Source of the DNA: JAHEEL01 sp963715255 | GTDB taxonomy: Bacteria; Actinomycetota; Acidimicrobiia; Spongiisociales; UBA5794 | Direction of reading: 5' to 3' | DNA: 64,000 bases | Assembly: GCA_963715255.1 (NCBI GenBank) | Contig: CAVQRN010000002.1 | Location: 541,000 to 604,999, forward strand | Part shown: positions 1 to 9,421 of the stretch, piece by piece | Position numbering within the stretch: position 1 is the first letter of the stretch | How the letters are laid out: each line of letters begins with the position of its first letter | Position numbers and translations under genes: made by a program | Notes under the pieces: model-generated | Database searches by the model: none | The model's input: the letters and a program-made list of their open reading frames with translations, nothing else | Told to the model about the DNA's origin: nothing

Positions 1-289
1 ACTATCCATTGTCTCCCGGGCGTAGAACACCAATAGGGGCCAATTCCTCGTCCGAGGTTCGACGATGAACGGATGGTCTTCCGAGCGTGATTTCGAGGCA
101 GTGGCGTCGACGGCGCGAACCCTTCGGCGAACGTGATCGCAACTGGGGGCCGTCACCGCGACCCGTCCACGAAGGCGGACATGGTTGTGATCGCGCGAGG
201 CCAGCTCTCCGAGGAGTGACCAATTGGAGAATCGCGCATGAGACACGAGCGACCGACTGATCAGGCCGGTCTACGCGTCCCGGCCATCA

Positions 290-529
290 CGTTCGGTCTC
301 TGACGTTCCCGGCTTCGGGCGCTACTTCAGCACCGGGGACGTCGTCGAGCGCCACTAGTGGGATTTGGCCTTCCACCTCGAACGAAGCGGCCTCCTCGAA
401 TGCGAGCAGACATCCAGCATCTATCTGGTCGGCGATCACAACGTGTGCAACCTCGAAGATGTGTCGACCACTGGCATCTATGTCGCCAACAGAATCCTCG
501 CCGGACACGGGAATACCTGGCCGACCTAG
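290..529 (+). pseudogene. C-terminal remnant of an FAD-dependent oxidoreductase
   Basis: Read in one frame, this stretch gives the last ~80 residues of the same protein that is intact at 12666-13820. Shared blocks are YLVGDHNVCNLED and ANRILAGHGN, followed by a stop at the equivalent place. An in-frame TAG sits at 356-358 where the intact copy has Tyr in HYW. Similarity continues some 30 bases past the stop. No upstream part of the gene can be found before about 290, so this is a truncated duplicate, not a working gene. Confidence 0.8.
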
Positions 530-949
530 CCGACCAGAGGCGACATCCGACAACCAGACTCACCCCGCCAACAATCACCCAGACCAGACACTCATATGGG
601 CGCTCTACAGAGAACGGACAGCGATTGCAGCGCTCTTTTCCGGGAGCGTCGCGACCCACCGTGGTGACAAACGCTCCATCGCTTGGATCGTTCCGAACGG
701 ACACCGCCGGGTCCGATACCTTGGTTCAAAGCGAACCGGACACAACTCGCCCCACGGGTCACCGCCATAGACCTCCGATGACTCGTCAACGTGGGTCTCG
801 ACCACCACGGAGAAGCCCGGGCAACCACCTGACCCGGACCCGGATCCCGTGCTATCGCCAATCTGGCCACACCCAAACCGTCAACAATGCGGCACCCGAC
901 GCGACGAACCGGAATCAGCTGGCCAGAAACCCGATTGTTGAGCAGGGTC
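530..949. other. Intergenic region, no supported gene
   Basis: No reading frame here resembles a protein or has a good ribosome site. It holds one copy of the dispersed two-hairpin repeat (593-650, listed separately); otherwise I see nothing. Confidence 0.6.
593..650 (+). repeat. Dispersed palindromic repeat, copy A
   Basis: ATGGGCG is followed about 16 bases later by CAGCGATTGCAGCGC and an AGCGTCG tail. The order and spacing match the repeats at 14641-14735 and 52383-52462. The first half of the palindrome is missing or diverged here. Confidence 0.55.
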
Positions 950-1366
950 CTAGCGGCGTGCTGAGGATTCGTTCAAGGTAACGGCGTCGCGGACGAGGGC
1001 CTTCAGCGCCTCCTCGTCGATCTTCTCGTCCTCGTGGAGGTCGATGGCGCGCCTGACGTTGCCATCGAGGCTGGCGTTGAAGAGGTGCGAGGGGTCGTTC
1101 AACGAGGCGCCCTTGGCGAAGGTCATCTTCACGACGTTCTTGTACGTCTCGCCGGTGCAGATGATCCCGTCGTGGGACCACACCGGGGTTCCCAACATCG
1201 AGTTTGACGGCTTCCTCCACTTCACTTCCTCGACCACCTCGGGGTCTGCCAGTTTGATCAGGGTGCGTATCCGAGAGAGCGCCTTGCCCCGCCAGTCGCC
1301 CAGCTCCTCGATCCTCGCGTCTATCAGCTCAGCGGGAGACTCGCCGTTCGAGCCGCTCTTCTTCAT
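950..1366 (-). CDS. DUF1801 (YdhG-like) domain protein
   Basis: This 138-residue protein resembles the DUF1801/YdhG family of small soluble proteins, whose biochemical role is not firmly known (some relatives are described as iron-chaperone-like). Recognisable parts are the helical start ELIDARIEEL, the core EVKWRKPSN, and GIICTGETYKNVVKMTFAKGA, close to the family pattern of a Trp-rich strand and an F-x-KGA turn. The start at 1366 has GGAG seven bases upstream; an ATG 45 bases further out lacks one. It stands alone, convergent with nothing close by. Function not assigned. Confidence 0.75.
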   Translation of the reverse strand: MKKSGSNGESPAELIDARIEELGDWRGKALSRIRTLIKLADPEVVEEVKWRKPSNSMLGTPVWSHDGIICTGETYKNVVKMTFAKGASLNDPSHLFNASLDGNVRRAIDLHEDEKIDEEALKALVRDAVTLNESSARR

Positions 1367-1715
1367 GTCATCTCCACGTCTCTTGGGCGCTCTTCTGTCT
1401 TGCCAGGTCACCCTGCCACAAGTCCACGCCCCGCACTAGGCCGTGCAGGTGGGCGGGGGTAGGACTCATCAGGGGGGCTAGTCGTCAACCGTAGCTCGAA
1501 GGTCGAGCTCAGCTTGGTCAATGTTCATCGGACACCTCCGGACGCAAACCGTGCTCGAGGCTGAACCCGCCTATGTCAGGCACATAGGGGCGGCTGCGGT
1601 AGTCCGGTCGGATCGCACCCAGAAGCTCCTATCCGTGGCGAGTGCTGCTGGTGTTGACGCGGCGTTGCTGTGCGGGGAGATCACATCTCGTGGATTCGTG
1701 GTGTAGGTTCATTGG
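1367..1715. other. Intergenic region, no supported gene
   Basis: This is divergent spacer between the DUF1801 gene and the luciferase-like gene and probably holds both promoters. I see no convincing -35/-10 pair, repeat or coding frame. Confidence 0.5.
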
Positions 1716-2630
1716 ATGCGGATTGGCGTCATCGCTCAGCTTCACGGCCGTCCTGGAGGAGCTCTTGAACCGTCGTGGGAGTCGATCAATCGACTCGCGA
1801 CGGTCGCGGAGCGTGTCGGGTTCGACATGTTCGTGTTCGAGGATGTCCTCATGTATCGCGGAGACGAGGCGACGGACGGGTGTTGGGAGTCGATGACGAT
1901 CGCCGGTGCGCTCGCCGCCTCAACAAGCCGGATTCGGCTCGGTCAGTCGGTGATCAACGCTCCCTATCGGTCGCCTGCGATGACGGCGAGTATGGCGACG
2001 ACGCTTGATGAGATATCGGATGGCCGGTACGTGTTGGGGATAGGTGCGGGCAACTCTCCCACGTCAGACTATGAAGGCTTCGGGTTCCCGACCGATCGGC
2101 GCTACTCGCGGTTCGCTGAGAGCATCGAAGTGATCCACACGCTGCTGAGGACCGGCGCGGTGGACTACGACGGCGACTTCCACTTCGCGAAGCGGGCCGA
2201 ACTCGTCCTCCGGGGACCGTCACCGTCCGGCCCGCCGATCAATATCGCCGCTGGGGGACCCAGGATGCTGCGACTCGTTGCCCGCTATGGCGACGCGTGG
2301 AACTGGTGGGGATGGGACGAGACGATCGATGAGATCATCGGGCGCATGAGTCCCCTCGTCGCCGAGTTGGAACGGGCCTGTGTCGAGGTCGGCAGGGACA
2401 GCACCGAAATCGAGCGGACCTTCGACCTGTATTCGGTCGTTGCACCCGGCTTCTCAGTTGACGCATCCGCGATGTCACAGCCGGTTTCTGGCTCAGCCGA
2501 TGAGATCGCCGAGACGCTTCTCAGTCTCCGTGCCCTCGGAATCGATGAGGTCCGGTGCGATCTGACGGACAAGACCGAAGCGGCCATTGAAGCCATGGCA
2601 CCCGTCGTTGAAGCCCTCCACAACGCCTGA
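1716..2630 (+). CDS. LLM-class (F420-type) flavin-dependent oxidoreductase
   Basis: This 304-residue TIM-barrel protein belongs to the luciferase-like monooxygenase superfamily. Visible family features are the N-terminal strand MRIGVIAQ, the early helix ATVAERVGFDMFVFEDV, the segment TSRIRLGQSVINAPYRSP (residues ~70-87), the ISDGRYVLGIGAGN turn (~102-115), and FPTDRRYSRFAESIEVI. Close relatives in actinomycetes use reduced F420 or FMN; substrate cannot be read from sequence. Length is typical and the frame is unbroken. The ATG at 1716 directly precedes the first barrel strand, so the start is well placed. It is followed closely by the convergent nitroreductase. Confidence 0.88.
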   Translation: MRIGVIAQLHGRPGGALEPSWESINRLATVAERVGFDMFVFEDVLMYRGDEATDGCWESMTIAGALAASTSRIRLGQSVINAPYRSPAMTASMATTLDEISDGRYVLGIGAGNSPTSDYEGFGFPTDRRYSRFAESIEVIHTLLRTGAVDYDGDFHFAKRAELVLRGPSPSGPPINIAAGGPRMLRLVARYGDAWNWWGWDETIDEIIGRMSPLVAELERACVEVGRDSTEIERTFDLYSVVAPGFSVDASAMSQPVSGSADEIAETLLSLRALGIDEVRCDLTDKTEAAIEAMAPVVEALHNA

Positions 2631-2680
2631 AGACTCCGCCCCATCAGGAGACCGACATGTGAGCGGCCGTGCAAGGACCG

Positions 2681-3193
2681 CTACCAGGTTCCGAAATGGA
2701 CGACGTCGTCGAACGATCGGCGTGATGGCTTCTGGATCGGCGTCAGGGGTCGGTCGGCGGCGTATCCGACCGCGATCAGCAGGAAGCACTGTTTGCCATC
2801 GGGGAATCCCAGCACCTCCCGGGCGAGCGCCTGATCACTGCAAGCTGCCTGGCCGCTGGCAATACCAAACCCCGTCGCTGCGATCATCATCTGCATCGCT
2901 GCTTGACCGAGGTCGAATCGATCGATCAGGGCCTCCGCCCCTTCGGCCTCGGGCATCACAAGGGCAATCGTCGCTGCGGCACCGGCCGTCCATCCTGCGC
3001 CCTGCCAGACGTGTGAGAGGCGCTCCATCTGATCCTTGTCCGTGACTACGACGAAATCCCAGCGCTGCCCGTTGCGAGCCGACGGGGCCCTGCGACCCGC
3101 TTCGAGGATGCATTCGAGGTCCTCTGTCGAAACCGAATCCGAGGTGAAGCCCCGAACCTGCCTGCGCGAAGTGATGGTGTCCCACGTGTCCAT
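2681..3193 (-). CDS. Nitroreductase family protein (FMN-dependent)
   Basis: A 170-residue nitroreductase-fold protein, expected to use FMN and NAD(P)H to reduce nitro, quinone or enone substrates. The N-terminal motif DTITSRRQVRGF matches the FMN phosphate-binding RRSxR motif. EAGRRAPSARNGQRWDFVVV is the classic APSxxNxQPW segment. FGIASGQAA and LLIAVGYAADRPL are the usual C-terminal strands. I place the start at 3193 by alignment to family members; an upstream ATG at 3247 would add 18 unconserved residues. It lies next to a Ddn-like gene on the same strand, suggesting a small redox group. Confidence 0.85.
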   Translation of the reverse strand: MDTWDTITSRRQVRGFTSDSVSTEDLECILEAGRRAPSARNGQRWDFVVVTDKDQMERLSHVWQGAGWTAGAAATIALVMPEAEGAEALIDRFDLGQAAMQMMIAATGFGIASGQAACSDQALAREVLGFPDGKQCFLLIAVGYAADRPLTPIQKPSRRSFDDVVHFGTW

Positions 3194-3292
3194 GGAACCG
3201 ACGATAGCCCGGACCGGGACACCCACGAACGCGTATCGGCGCGGCATGTCCCATCAACCTTGGCGGCACACATGGCTGGGAGCCCGATGGGC

Positions 3293-3673
3293 TCAGGTGA
3301 GCTGGAACTTCACCAGCGGCGCGCTGTCAACCCACTGCGGGAGGGCGTGCTGAGCCTTCTCTGGCTCGTTGCCCCGACAATCGGTGAGGATTCTGTACAG
3401 CACATCAGCGTGCTCGCCCGGGTCCGTGATCTCGGCCGCCGTGGCAGCGAGGTCTGTGACACCTCCGTTCTTGAGGTGCACGGTGAACCCCGAATTGGCC
3501 TCCGCGTTGGCGAGCCAGTCACGTTTGGCCCCGGGTCGGCCCGTGATGTGGTAGCTCACGTCGACGGCGTGGAGGTTGATCTCGATCCTTCGTGGCAAGC
3601 CACGTCTCGCTCCGATCGTGGTGATGGAGATAGCTCCGCCGCGTCGGAGGGCCTCGGTGAACGTTGGGTTCAT
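3293..3673 (-). CDS. Deazaflavin (F420)-dependent nitroreductase, Ddn family
   Basis: A 126-residue split-barrel protein of the Ddn/DUF385 family, which binds F420 and reduces nitro or quinone compounds in actinomycetes. Supporting segments are TTIGARRGLPRRIEINLHAV (in place of the usual TTGRKSGKPR), YHITGRPGAKRDWLANAEAN (family form: GxGGxxxxPxWyxNLxAN), and FTVHLKNGGVTDLAATAAEI. Length is typical. It is transcribed with the nitroreductase downstream. A second member of this family lies at 49844-50317. Confidence 0.82.
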   Translation of the reverse strand: MNPTFTEALRRGGAISITTIGARRGLPRRIEINLHAVDVSYHITGRPGAKRDWLANAEANSGFTVHLKNGGVTDLAATAAEITDPGEHADVLYRILTDCRGNEPEKAQHALPQWVDSAPLVKFQLT

Positions 3674-3965
3674 TCGTGTGGAAGCCGGAACTCGAGCAAG
3701 CGTATTCCGTCCTCACGTCTGGTCCGTACCCGGACCGGTTCAGACCCCCATGAGAGGGGACCATGTGGGCGGACTGCGAAGGACGATCGGTGATTGCGTC
3801 AGGTCGTCAGAAGGCGTTGCTCCAATTCGAGGAGACATGAAGCGGAAGACGCTCTGGATACGAGGCGTCGCTCCAAATCGAGCGAGCGGCCGATGCGGGG
3901 CGCTCCGGGGAAGAGGCATCCTCGTGGTCAATCGGATCGCTCGTCAGTCCGACGGCGCGGCGGTC
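3674..3965. other. Intergenic region, no supported gene
   Basis: Nothing recognisable is seen in this 292-base spacer; two same-strand genes flank it. Confidence 0.4.
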
Positions 3966-5084
3966 TCAACCAGTCATGATGGCTTGGCGCTTGGATGCCA
4001 GGTGGTCGACGACGTGCTTCGCATCGATCGGCATGCCGGACAGCGTCTCCGACCAGAGAGCGTGGAGGAAGAACAACCCGCAGAAATAGAGACCCGGTTG
4101 GCCCGGCACGATCCCTCTCTCATGGACGGGATGGTGTTGAGCGTCGAACACCGGGAGGTCGATCCAGCTGAATCCGGGGCGGAAGCCCGTGCACCAAATG
4201 ACGTTTGCAACGTCGAGCAGCGGTACCGTCGGCGAGCATCGGGAGTCCGTCCTCGACACTTGTCACGCGTTCGACACGTCGGACTCCGGCCTTGGCGAGA
4301 TCGGTCGGTTTCACCCGCACGATTGGTGCCCCACCGCCGTGTGCTATTAGTTTCGGCCGCACTCTGCGCCCGACGGGTGTGCTCGTGTTGAGTACTTTGA
4401 CGGCGGCGAAACGGACGAGCCGTACCCCGATGTTGCGACCGAACCACGGCTCGAGGTGGAACGGAATGACGGGCGACGGTTTTCCGGAGAGATAGGTCGT
4501 ATGCGTTTCGGCGACTTCGAGGCCGATGTCTGCGCCCGAGTTGCCGAATCCGACGACGAGGGCCGGACCATCTGCGAGCTGGGACGGGCGCTTGTATTGG
4601 GCCGAATGCATCTGGTTGATGTCGGGGTTGAGGTCGGGGGCGAAGTCGGGAACATTGGGTACTTGATAGTCGGCCATTGCGACCACCACGTTGGCAGAGC
4701 GAAGCTCGCCGACCTGCGGCCTCGACCACGTAGGTTTCGCCGTCGAAGCTGAGACGGGTCACCCTGGTACTCGAGCGCACGGGGAGGTCATTCACCTCTG
4801 CATACGTCTCGAGGTATGTTGCGAGTTCGTCCTTGGAGATGTATTGATCGGCCTTGGCGGGGAACTTCATGCCGGGGAGACCGTTGTATCTCGCCGGTGT
4901 GAAGAGGAGGAGTGAGTCCCACCGTTTGCGCCATGCGTCGCCGACACGCTCGTTGGCGTCGAGGATCACGAAATCCACTCTTGCGTTGGGCTAGTTCGTA
5001 TCCCACGGTCAGACCGGTCTGGCCGCCTCCGATGACGATCGTGTCGACGTACTCGGTGCGGGGCTCGGGCTGCTCGTAGGTCAT
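3966..5084 (-). pseudogene. Flavin-containing monooxygenase-like NAD(P)/FAD oxidoreductase, frameshifted
   Basis: The gene reads as one protein of about 370 residues only across three frames. The N-terminus (from ATG 5084, with GAGAGG upstream) gives VDTIVIGGGQTGLTVGYELAQR, an FAD-binding GxGxxG. A shift near 4980 leads to DFVILDANERVGDAWRKRWDSL, typical of flavin monooxygenases. A shift near 4700 leads to NVVVAMADYQ and the NADP-binding GFGNSGADIGLEVA. A third near 4215 leads to VIWCTGFRPGFSWIDLP and a normal C-terminus. Every domain is present and well conserved, so this is either a recent pseudogene or an intact gene with consensus indels. Confidence 0.8.
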
Positions 5085-5207
5085 TGCCTGATTCCTCTCG
5101 TGTGGCGTGATGCCAACGTACGCGCAACCGGGCCGTCCCGCATCGCCAGTACTACCCAACTTCTGGGAACGTTGCCGTGGGTACTCCTACCCACCGACGG
5201 CGGAGGC

Positions 5208-6861
5208 TCAGGCCAGCCCGCTCCTGATGGCGAATGCGGTCGCCGCCGATCGGGATGAAACGCCGAGTTTCGTGAAGATGTTTGACACGTGACGGTCGAT
5301 CGTGCGTTCGCTGAGAACCAAGTCTGCGGCGATCGAACGATTGGTAGCACCCGATGTCAGCATGCGGAGCACCTCGACTTCTCGATCGGTGAGCCCGTTC
5401 GGCCACTCCGATCGGGAGCCGTGGAGCAGGTCGTCGACGAACCGAACGTCGGGGATGGCACCAAGACCTGACGAAGATCGCCCGCGCCGCCTCGAGCTCC
5501 AGGTTCGCCGACTCGATGTCGCCCCGGGCCCGGAGCGAGCGAGCAAGATCGACCCTGATGCGTGCGACCTCGTAGGGAATCGACAGGTCCTGCCAGATCG
5601 CTCTTGGCTCGCTTCAGGTGGCCCGACGGCCTGGGTGATGCGGTTCTCCGCCAACGCCACGCGGCCTTCGGCGTCGGCCGCCCAGGCGACATGGGCGTCC
5701 GTGCGGGTCGCCTTGGCGGCAGCCGAGAGCTCCTCGGTTGCACGCTTGGCTTCCGGTAGCCGGTCCGTTGCGATCGCCACTTCGATGTAGGCAGGAAGCA
5801 CCTGGATTTCGGACGAAGAGGTCGATCGCCTCGGCGAGCGCCTCAGACAGCAAGGCGAACGCTGCTTCCGGGTTCCCTTGTGCGAATCTGAGCAGGGCCA
5901 ATCCCGGCATCGGGTCGCCACCGTCGAGGCTCACCCGGCGGTAGCCATCGTCGGCTGCGTCGAGATCGCCGCGCATCCGGTGGATCTCGGCAAGCTGATA
6001 GTTGGCCTGGGCCGCAATCGCCGAACCGCGCCCCGAGCTCGCCCGCACGGCGGGCCTCTTCAGCGGCCTCCGCCCACGCCCCCTGCAAGCGAAGGATCTC
6101 GGAGCGATGTGCCAGGCACTGGTCGTTGAAGGCGACGAGGTCGGGCTGCTCACCGCACCAGTCGGTCAAGCGAGCGCGTCCATTCCGCAGCGCGTCTGAT
6201 CGCATGCGTTTCGTAGCAGCCCTCGAGGACGCTGCAATACACGATGACCGGTCACCATCGGGGAGAGGCGGGAACCAGTCACCGATATCATGACTTCGTC
6301 GAGGAGTCTGAGTCCTTCGTCGTTCTCGAGAGTCTGAGGAGTGCCCGGCCCTGGGTTTGGGCTGCGAGGGCCGTGAGGTCCGGATCGTCGAAGCGTCTCC
6401 CGATGTCGGCTGCCTGGGCACCTACCTACACGACATCTTCGAACTCGCCTGCATGCGACGTGGCGCAGCATCCGAGGCATCAGCAGGTACCCGCGCTCGA
6501 CACAGTCCTCAGGTGCGGCGAGCAGGAGCCGTTCGGAGAGCTCCACCCATCCGCTGGCCTGAGGGATCTTCCCTCGGCTCGCCAGGTTCGTCGCCAACCA
6601 GAGGGCCGTCCTCGCCGCATGCAGGACCTCGCCCTGCTCGCGGTAGGCGTGATACGCCCGTTCCTGGATCTCGAGCATCTCGGATACCTTCCCCAGCATG
6701 TACGCCGTCGTTGCGTACAACACGAGATCGGACGGCTCGATCGGTGCGGCCTTGTCGGCGGTGCCGAATGCCGTGCAAGCCGCGGTCCATGCCCGCTCGG
6801 TGTAGGAGGACCTGGCGCGACCGAGAAGATTCGCTCGCGAGGAATCGAAGTCGGAGGCCAT
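5208..6861 (-). pseudogene. LuxR-type regulator with TPR repeats, multiply frameshifted
   Basis: Conserved segments appear in order but in changing frames. An N-terminal helical TPR region starts at ATG 6861 (MASDFDSSRANLLG). Further TPR-like segments follow (NYQLAEIHRMRGDLDAADDGYR near 5980). The C-terminal LuxR helix-turn-helix is near 5210-5400 (LTDREVEVLRMLTSGATN, then SERTIDRHVSNIFTKLGV). At least four single-base shifts are needed. No AAA ATPase segment is seen. The segment MPGLALLRFAQGNPEAA resembles LPGIAALRLAEGNAEAA in the cyclase-TPR protein at 18236-20195, so the TPR regions are related. Same caution as for the neighbouring flavoprotein. Confidence 0.75.
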
Positions 6862-7210
6862 GGGCCAACGCTACTCGGTCGAACATCCGCCATCCCGTAA
6901 TCGACGCGAGCTTGACGATCGCCCGGACCAACAGCAGCCACGCCGATGCGTCGCTCTCGACATTCCTACGACTTGACCTGGGTCTCGGCGAGAGAACGCG
7001 ACGGGTGCTCGATGACATCGAGCGACCCGGCGACCGGGTGCGCCGCACACACACCGTGGCCTCAAGGACGCAATCGGCCGCTACCGGATCGATACGAGAA
7101 TCGATCACGATGCGTCTCCCCGCGCCATCCGAAGCGGTGAAGAGAGAGCAGTTCAGCCTCGCACGGAACCGCACATCAGGCCCATATGGGCGACCAGCAC
7201 CGCTCGACTA
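6862..7210. other. Intergenic region, no supported gene
   Basis: No protein-like frame. Near the right end (7179-7202) a CCCATATGGGCG palindrome resembles the dispersed repeat core; otherwise nothing. Confidence 0.45.
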
Positions 7211-7351
7211 GTGCCTGCGTCGCACACGAGGCTCGGGTTCGTCGAGATCAAGAGACTCCGAGCCGCAGCGATGGCCCGCAAGGCCGGGCACGAAAACGAG
7301 ATCCAGAAATCCGTCGAGTATGCCGATGCTTGGAGGGCACTGAAGAAATGA
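7211..7351 (+). CDS. Possible small basic protein (hypothetical)
   Basis: A 46-residue frame beginning at GTG 7211. Its composition is protein-like: RLGFVEIKRLRAAAMARK, then ENEIQKSVEYADAWRALKK, amphipathic and helical. Its TGA overlaps the ATG of the next small frame (ATGA at 7348-7351), which suggests translational coupling. No ribosome site is evident, and the frame continues open upstream of the GTG, so it may be the end of a decayed longer gene. I do not recognise it. Confidence 0.3.
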   Translation: MPASHTRLGFVEIKRLRAAAMARKAGHENEIQKSVEYADAWRALKK

Positions 7352-7560
7352 GAGAGATGATTACCGAAGGCCAACGGAAAGTGGGCCTCGAGCAGAAGGT
7401 TGAGAGTCTCGACCGGGACGTAACGGATCTCAGACGTTGCGTCGAGGCATTGAATGCACTCGTTGGTGAGGGCCGTCTCTATCAGGTGAGGTCGGTGGTG
7501 CCGTCCAAGAACGTTGACACATCGGACAACCCTTGGCGTTCGATCGAGCCCACCGGATAG
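7348..7560 (+). CDS. Possible small coiled-coil protein (hypothetical)
   Basis: A 70-residue frame starting in a 4-base overlap with the preceding small frame. Residues ~12-40 (VGLEQKVESLDRDVTDLRR and following) have leucine/valine heptad spacing and read as a short coiled coil. The tail is polar. Homology is not recognised; support is only the overlap and the coiled coil. Confidence 0.3.
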   Translation: MREMITEGQRKVGLEQKVESLDRDVTDLRRCVEALNALVGEGRLYQVRSVVPSKNVDTSDNPWRSIEPTG

Positions 7561-7971
7561 GCATCCTTCCGACAAGTTGGTGACGGTTGAGAAAGACCCT
7601 CCGGACGGCGCTCTTCCGACGATAGAGCTGGGCCGTGGCCGCACACATCCTGACATATGGGCGGCATTCAGACTCTGACCGACCCGCCCATAGTGAAGGT
7701 CGTATGCCAAGGTGCTTGCGGGTTGGATGGACAGGATCGGGGTGGACCACACCGTGCTGGTGGGCAGACTCGTACGAGGTCACACCGGAATTCCTCTCTG
7801 GCCGCATGACAGCCGCGTCCGGCCGGCGGGGGACCTCCAATTGCCAGGTCCGTGCGGTTGAGGGATCGCGCAATCACAGGTGCGACGACTCTGATTGAAC
7901 TGCGACAGGTTCCGTCGGTTGTCTTCGGCCCCTGTCCTGCCTCCCTCCCCATCTCGCGACCGTTGGAACCT
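7561..7971. other. Intergenic region with repeat sequences
   Basis: No gene supported. It contains two halves of the dispersed palindrome (CATATGGGCGG at 7656-7666 and GACCCGCCCATA at 7678-7689) and the 7697-7765 repeat listed separately. Confidence 0.5.
7697..7765 (+). repeat. Imperfect direct repeat, copy 1
   Basis: Shares GGATGGACAGGA and flanking spaced matches (TGCGGGTTGG, CTGGTGGGCAGACTCGT) with 8985-9055 in the same orientation. Both copies sit in gene-free gaps flanking the kinase-like gene. Confidence 0.55.
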
Positions 7972-8748
7972 TCAGTCCATCATCGGGACGAGGTCGGTTT
8001 CCCAGCTCTCAACGCGGGCCGAAGGCTGGCCACGCAGCAGCGCCGCAAACGAGCCCAGGGCCAGGAATGCGTCCCCTACCGGGTGGTAGAACGCGTCCCA
8101 ATTCTCACTGCCCTCACCGTCGTGGTTGGGGATGACGTGGTCGGATCGGTAGGCGTAACCGAGCTCTGCAATGGCACTGGTCGCGCGCCGCTCGATATTC
8201 GCCAGATCGAGCTGGGACAAGTAGGTCTTCTCACGGACGGTTCTAGCCAGGAGCTTGCGTCTCATCACATCCGCGACGAAGGACGCGAGGTCAACTCGAC
8301 GGGCCGGATCACGCAGATAGACAATCTCGTCGCGAGTCAGCGGCGAGAGGAATACCGTGAGTGTCGGGTACCGATCCAGCACCCCCGCTTCACGCAGCAT
8401 CTCAGGAATGAACGGGTTGCCTTCGAAGAAAGCGTCGTGACCTGAGTCAAGAACCCCGTCGATCATCGCCAACTCGAGACCCTGAAAGTCGCCGCGAACA
8501 TCACACGCCACGAATCCGGGCGATGAGGCGAGTCGCTCGATCTCTGCGCACGCGACCCGGAAGTGGTAGTCCACGCCATCGGCTTCGCCCTGACGCGGAG
8601 CCCGGCTGTTGTGGAGGACCAGGGGGACCAGCTGCGCCGCGAGCTCGGGATGGTGGCGTCGGAGGGCGCTCACCAGCGGCCCTTTGCCGACGCAGCTGGG
8701 ACCCGACAGCAGTACCAATCGTGCCACCGTTCTTGCCTCCCGTCTCAC
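7972..8748 (-). CDS. Guanylate kinase-like P-loop protein
   Basis: A 258-residue protein whose N-terminus LVLLSGPSCVGKGPLVSAL is a Walker A loop of the guanylate kinase type (GPSGxGK, with Cys at the variable position). The segment LHNSRAPRQGEADGVDYHFR matches the GMP-binding region of guanylate kinases (TTRxPRxGExxGxDYHF), though SRAPR is not a perfect match. Beyond residue ~100 it diverges and is longer than true guanylate kinase (~200 residues), ending in an unmatched region. It is therefore probably a nucleotide or phosphate kinase of the family and not the housekeeping enzyme. Isolated, on the minus strand. Confidence 0.7.
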   Translation of the reverse strand: MRREARTVARLVLLSGPSCVGKGPLVSALRRHHPELAAQLVPLVLHNSRAPRQGEADGVDYHFRVACAEIERLASSPGFVACDVRGDFQGLELAMIDGVLDSGHDAFFEGNPFIPEMLREAGVLDRYPTLTVFLSPLTRDEIVYLRDPARRVDLASFVADVMRRKLLARTVREKTYLSQLDLANIERRATSAIAELGYAYRSDHVIPNHDGEGSENWDAFYHPVGDAFLALGSFAALLRGQPSARVESWETDLVPMMD

Positions 8749-9421
8749 CGGACCGTCGCTTGCGCTTCAAACACAGGAAACCAGGTAACGGGATCGACCG
8801 CAACCAGAAGCCATCCCTCCAATCAGCATGATTCGAGTGGAATCGAGCGGAGTCATCACAAGCACCATTCATGGCCGCGGTTGCGCGGTCGGAAGAGAGC
8901 GGCCGGTGTGGGCCGATTGCTCTGCCTACCACCAGCGAATGAGCAGACGGCGTCCCGAGGCATTCGGGAATGCATGACATGAAGCTCGCATGTCAGGATG
9001 CGTGCGGTTTGGATGGACAGGACCGGGAGAGGTGGTACCGGGTTGGTGTGCAGGCTCGTGCTGGGATGCACCGCCCACAACCCCAGATGCGATCGACATG
9101 ACGGCCCTTGCTCGCGCACGTCGCCGCCCGCTTCCGTATCTGGTCCGCCACGAACGGCACCGGCTCTCGACCGTTCGACAATGCGTGGAACGGGGACGGC
9201 TGGCTCGCCCAACGCGACCCAGACCGAACGATTCGAGAGGAGCTCGACACCCTCGGACAACTCGGCGACGGCGCAACGACCGAGACCCGAATCCTCGTCT
9301 GTCCGAGCCGGCAGACGAAGGAGTCACGAACGCCCGACGAAACCGCCCATGTTGGGTGCGAGTTCAGGCGAACACACATCACATTGCAGACCGGACGGCG
9401 GTCCCACTCGATCGATGCGGG
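8749..9421. other. Long gene-free region with repeats
   Basis: No convincing coding frame or RNA gene in ~670 bases. It holds copy 2 of the 7697 direct repeat (8985-9055) and a CCGCCCATG palindrome core near 9343-9351. It may be the relic of a lost gene. Confidence 0.45.
8985..9055 (+). repeat. Imperfect direct repeat, copy 2
   Basis: Partner of 7697-7765: GGATGGACAGGA is identical, with TGCGGTTTGG before it and GGTTGGTGTGCAGGCTCGT after it in the same order. Confidence 0.55.
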
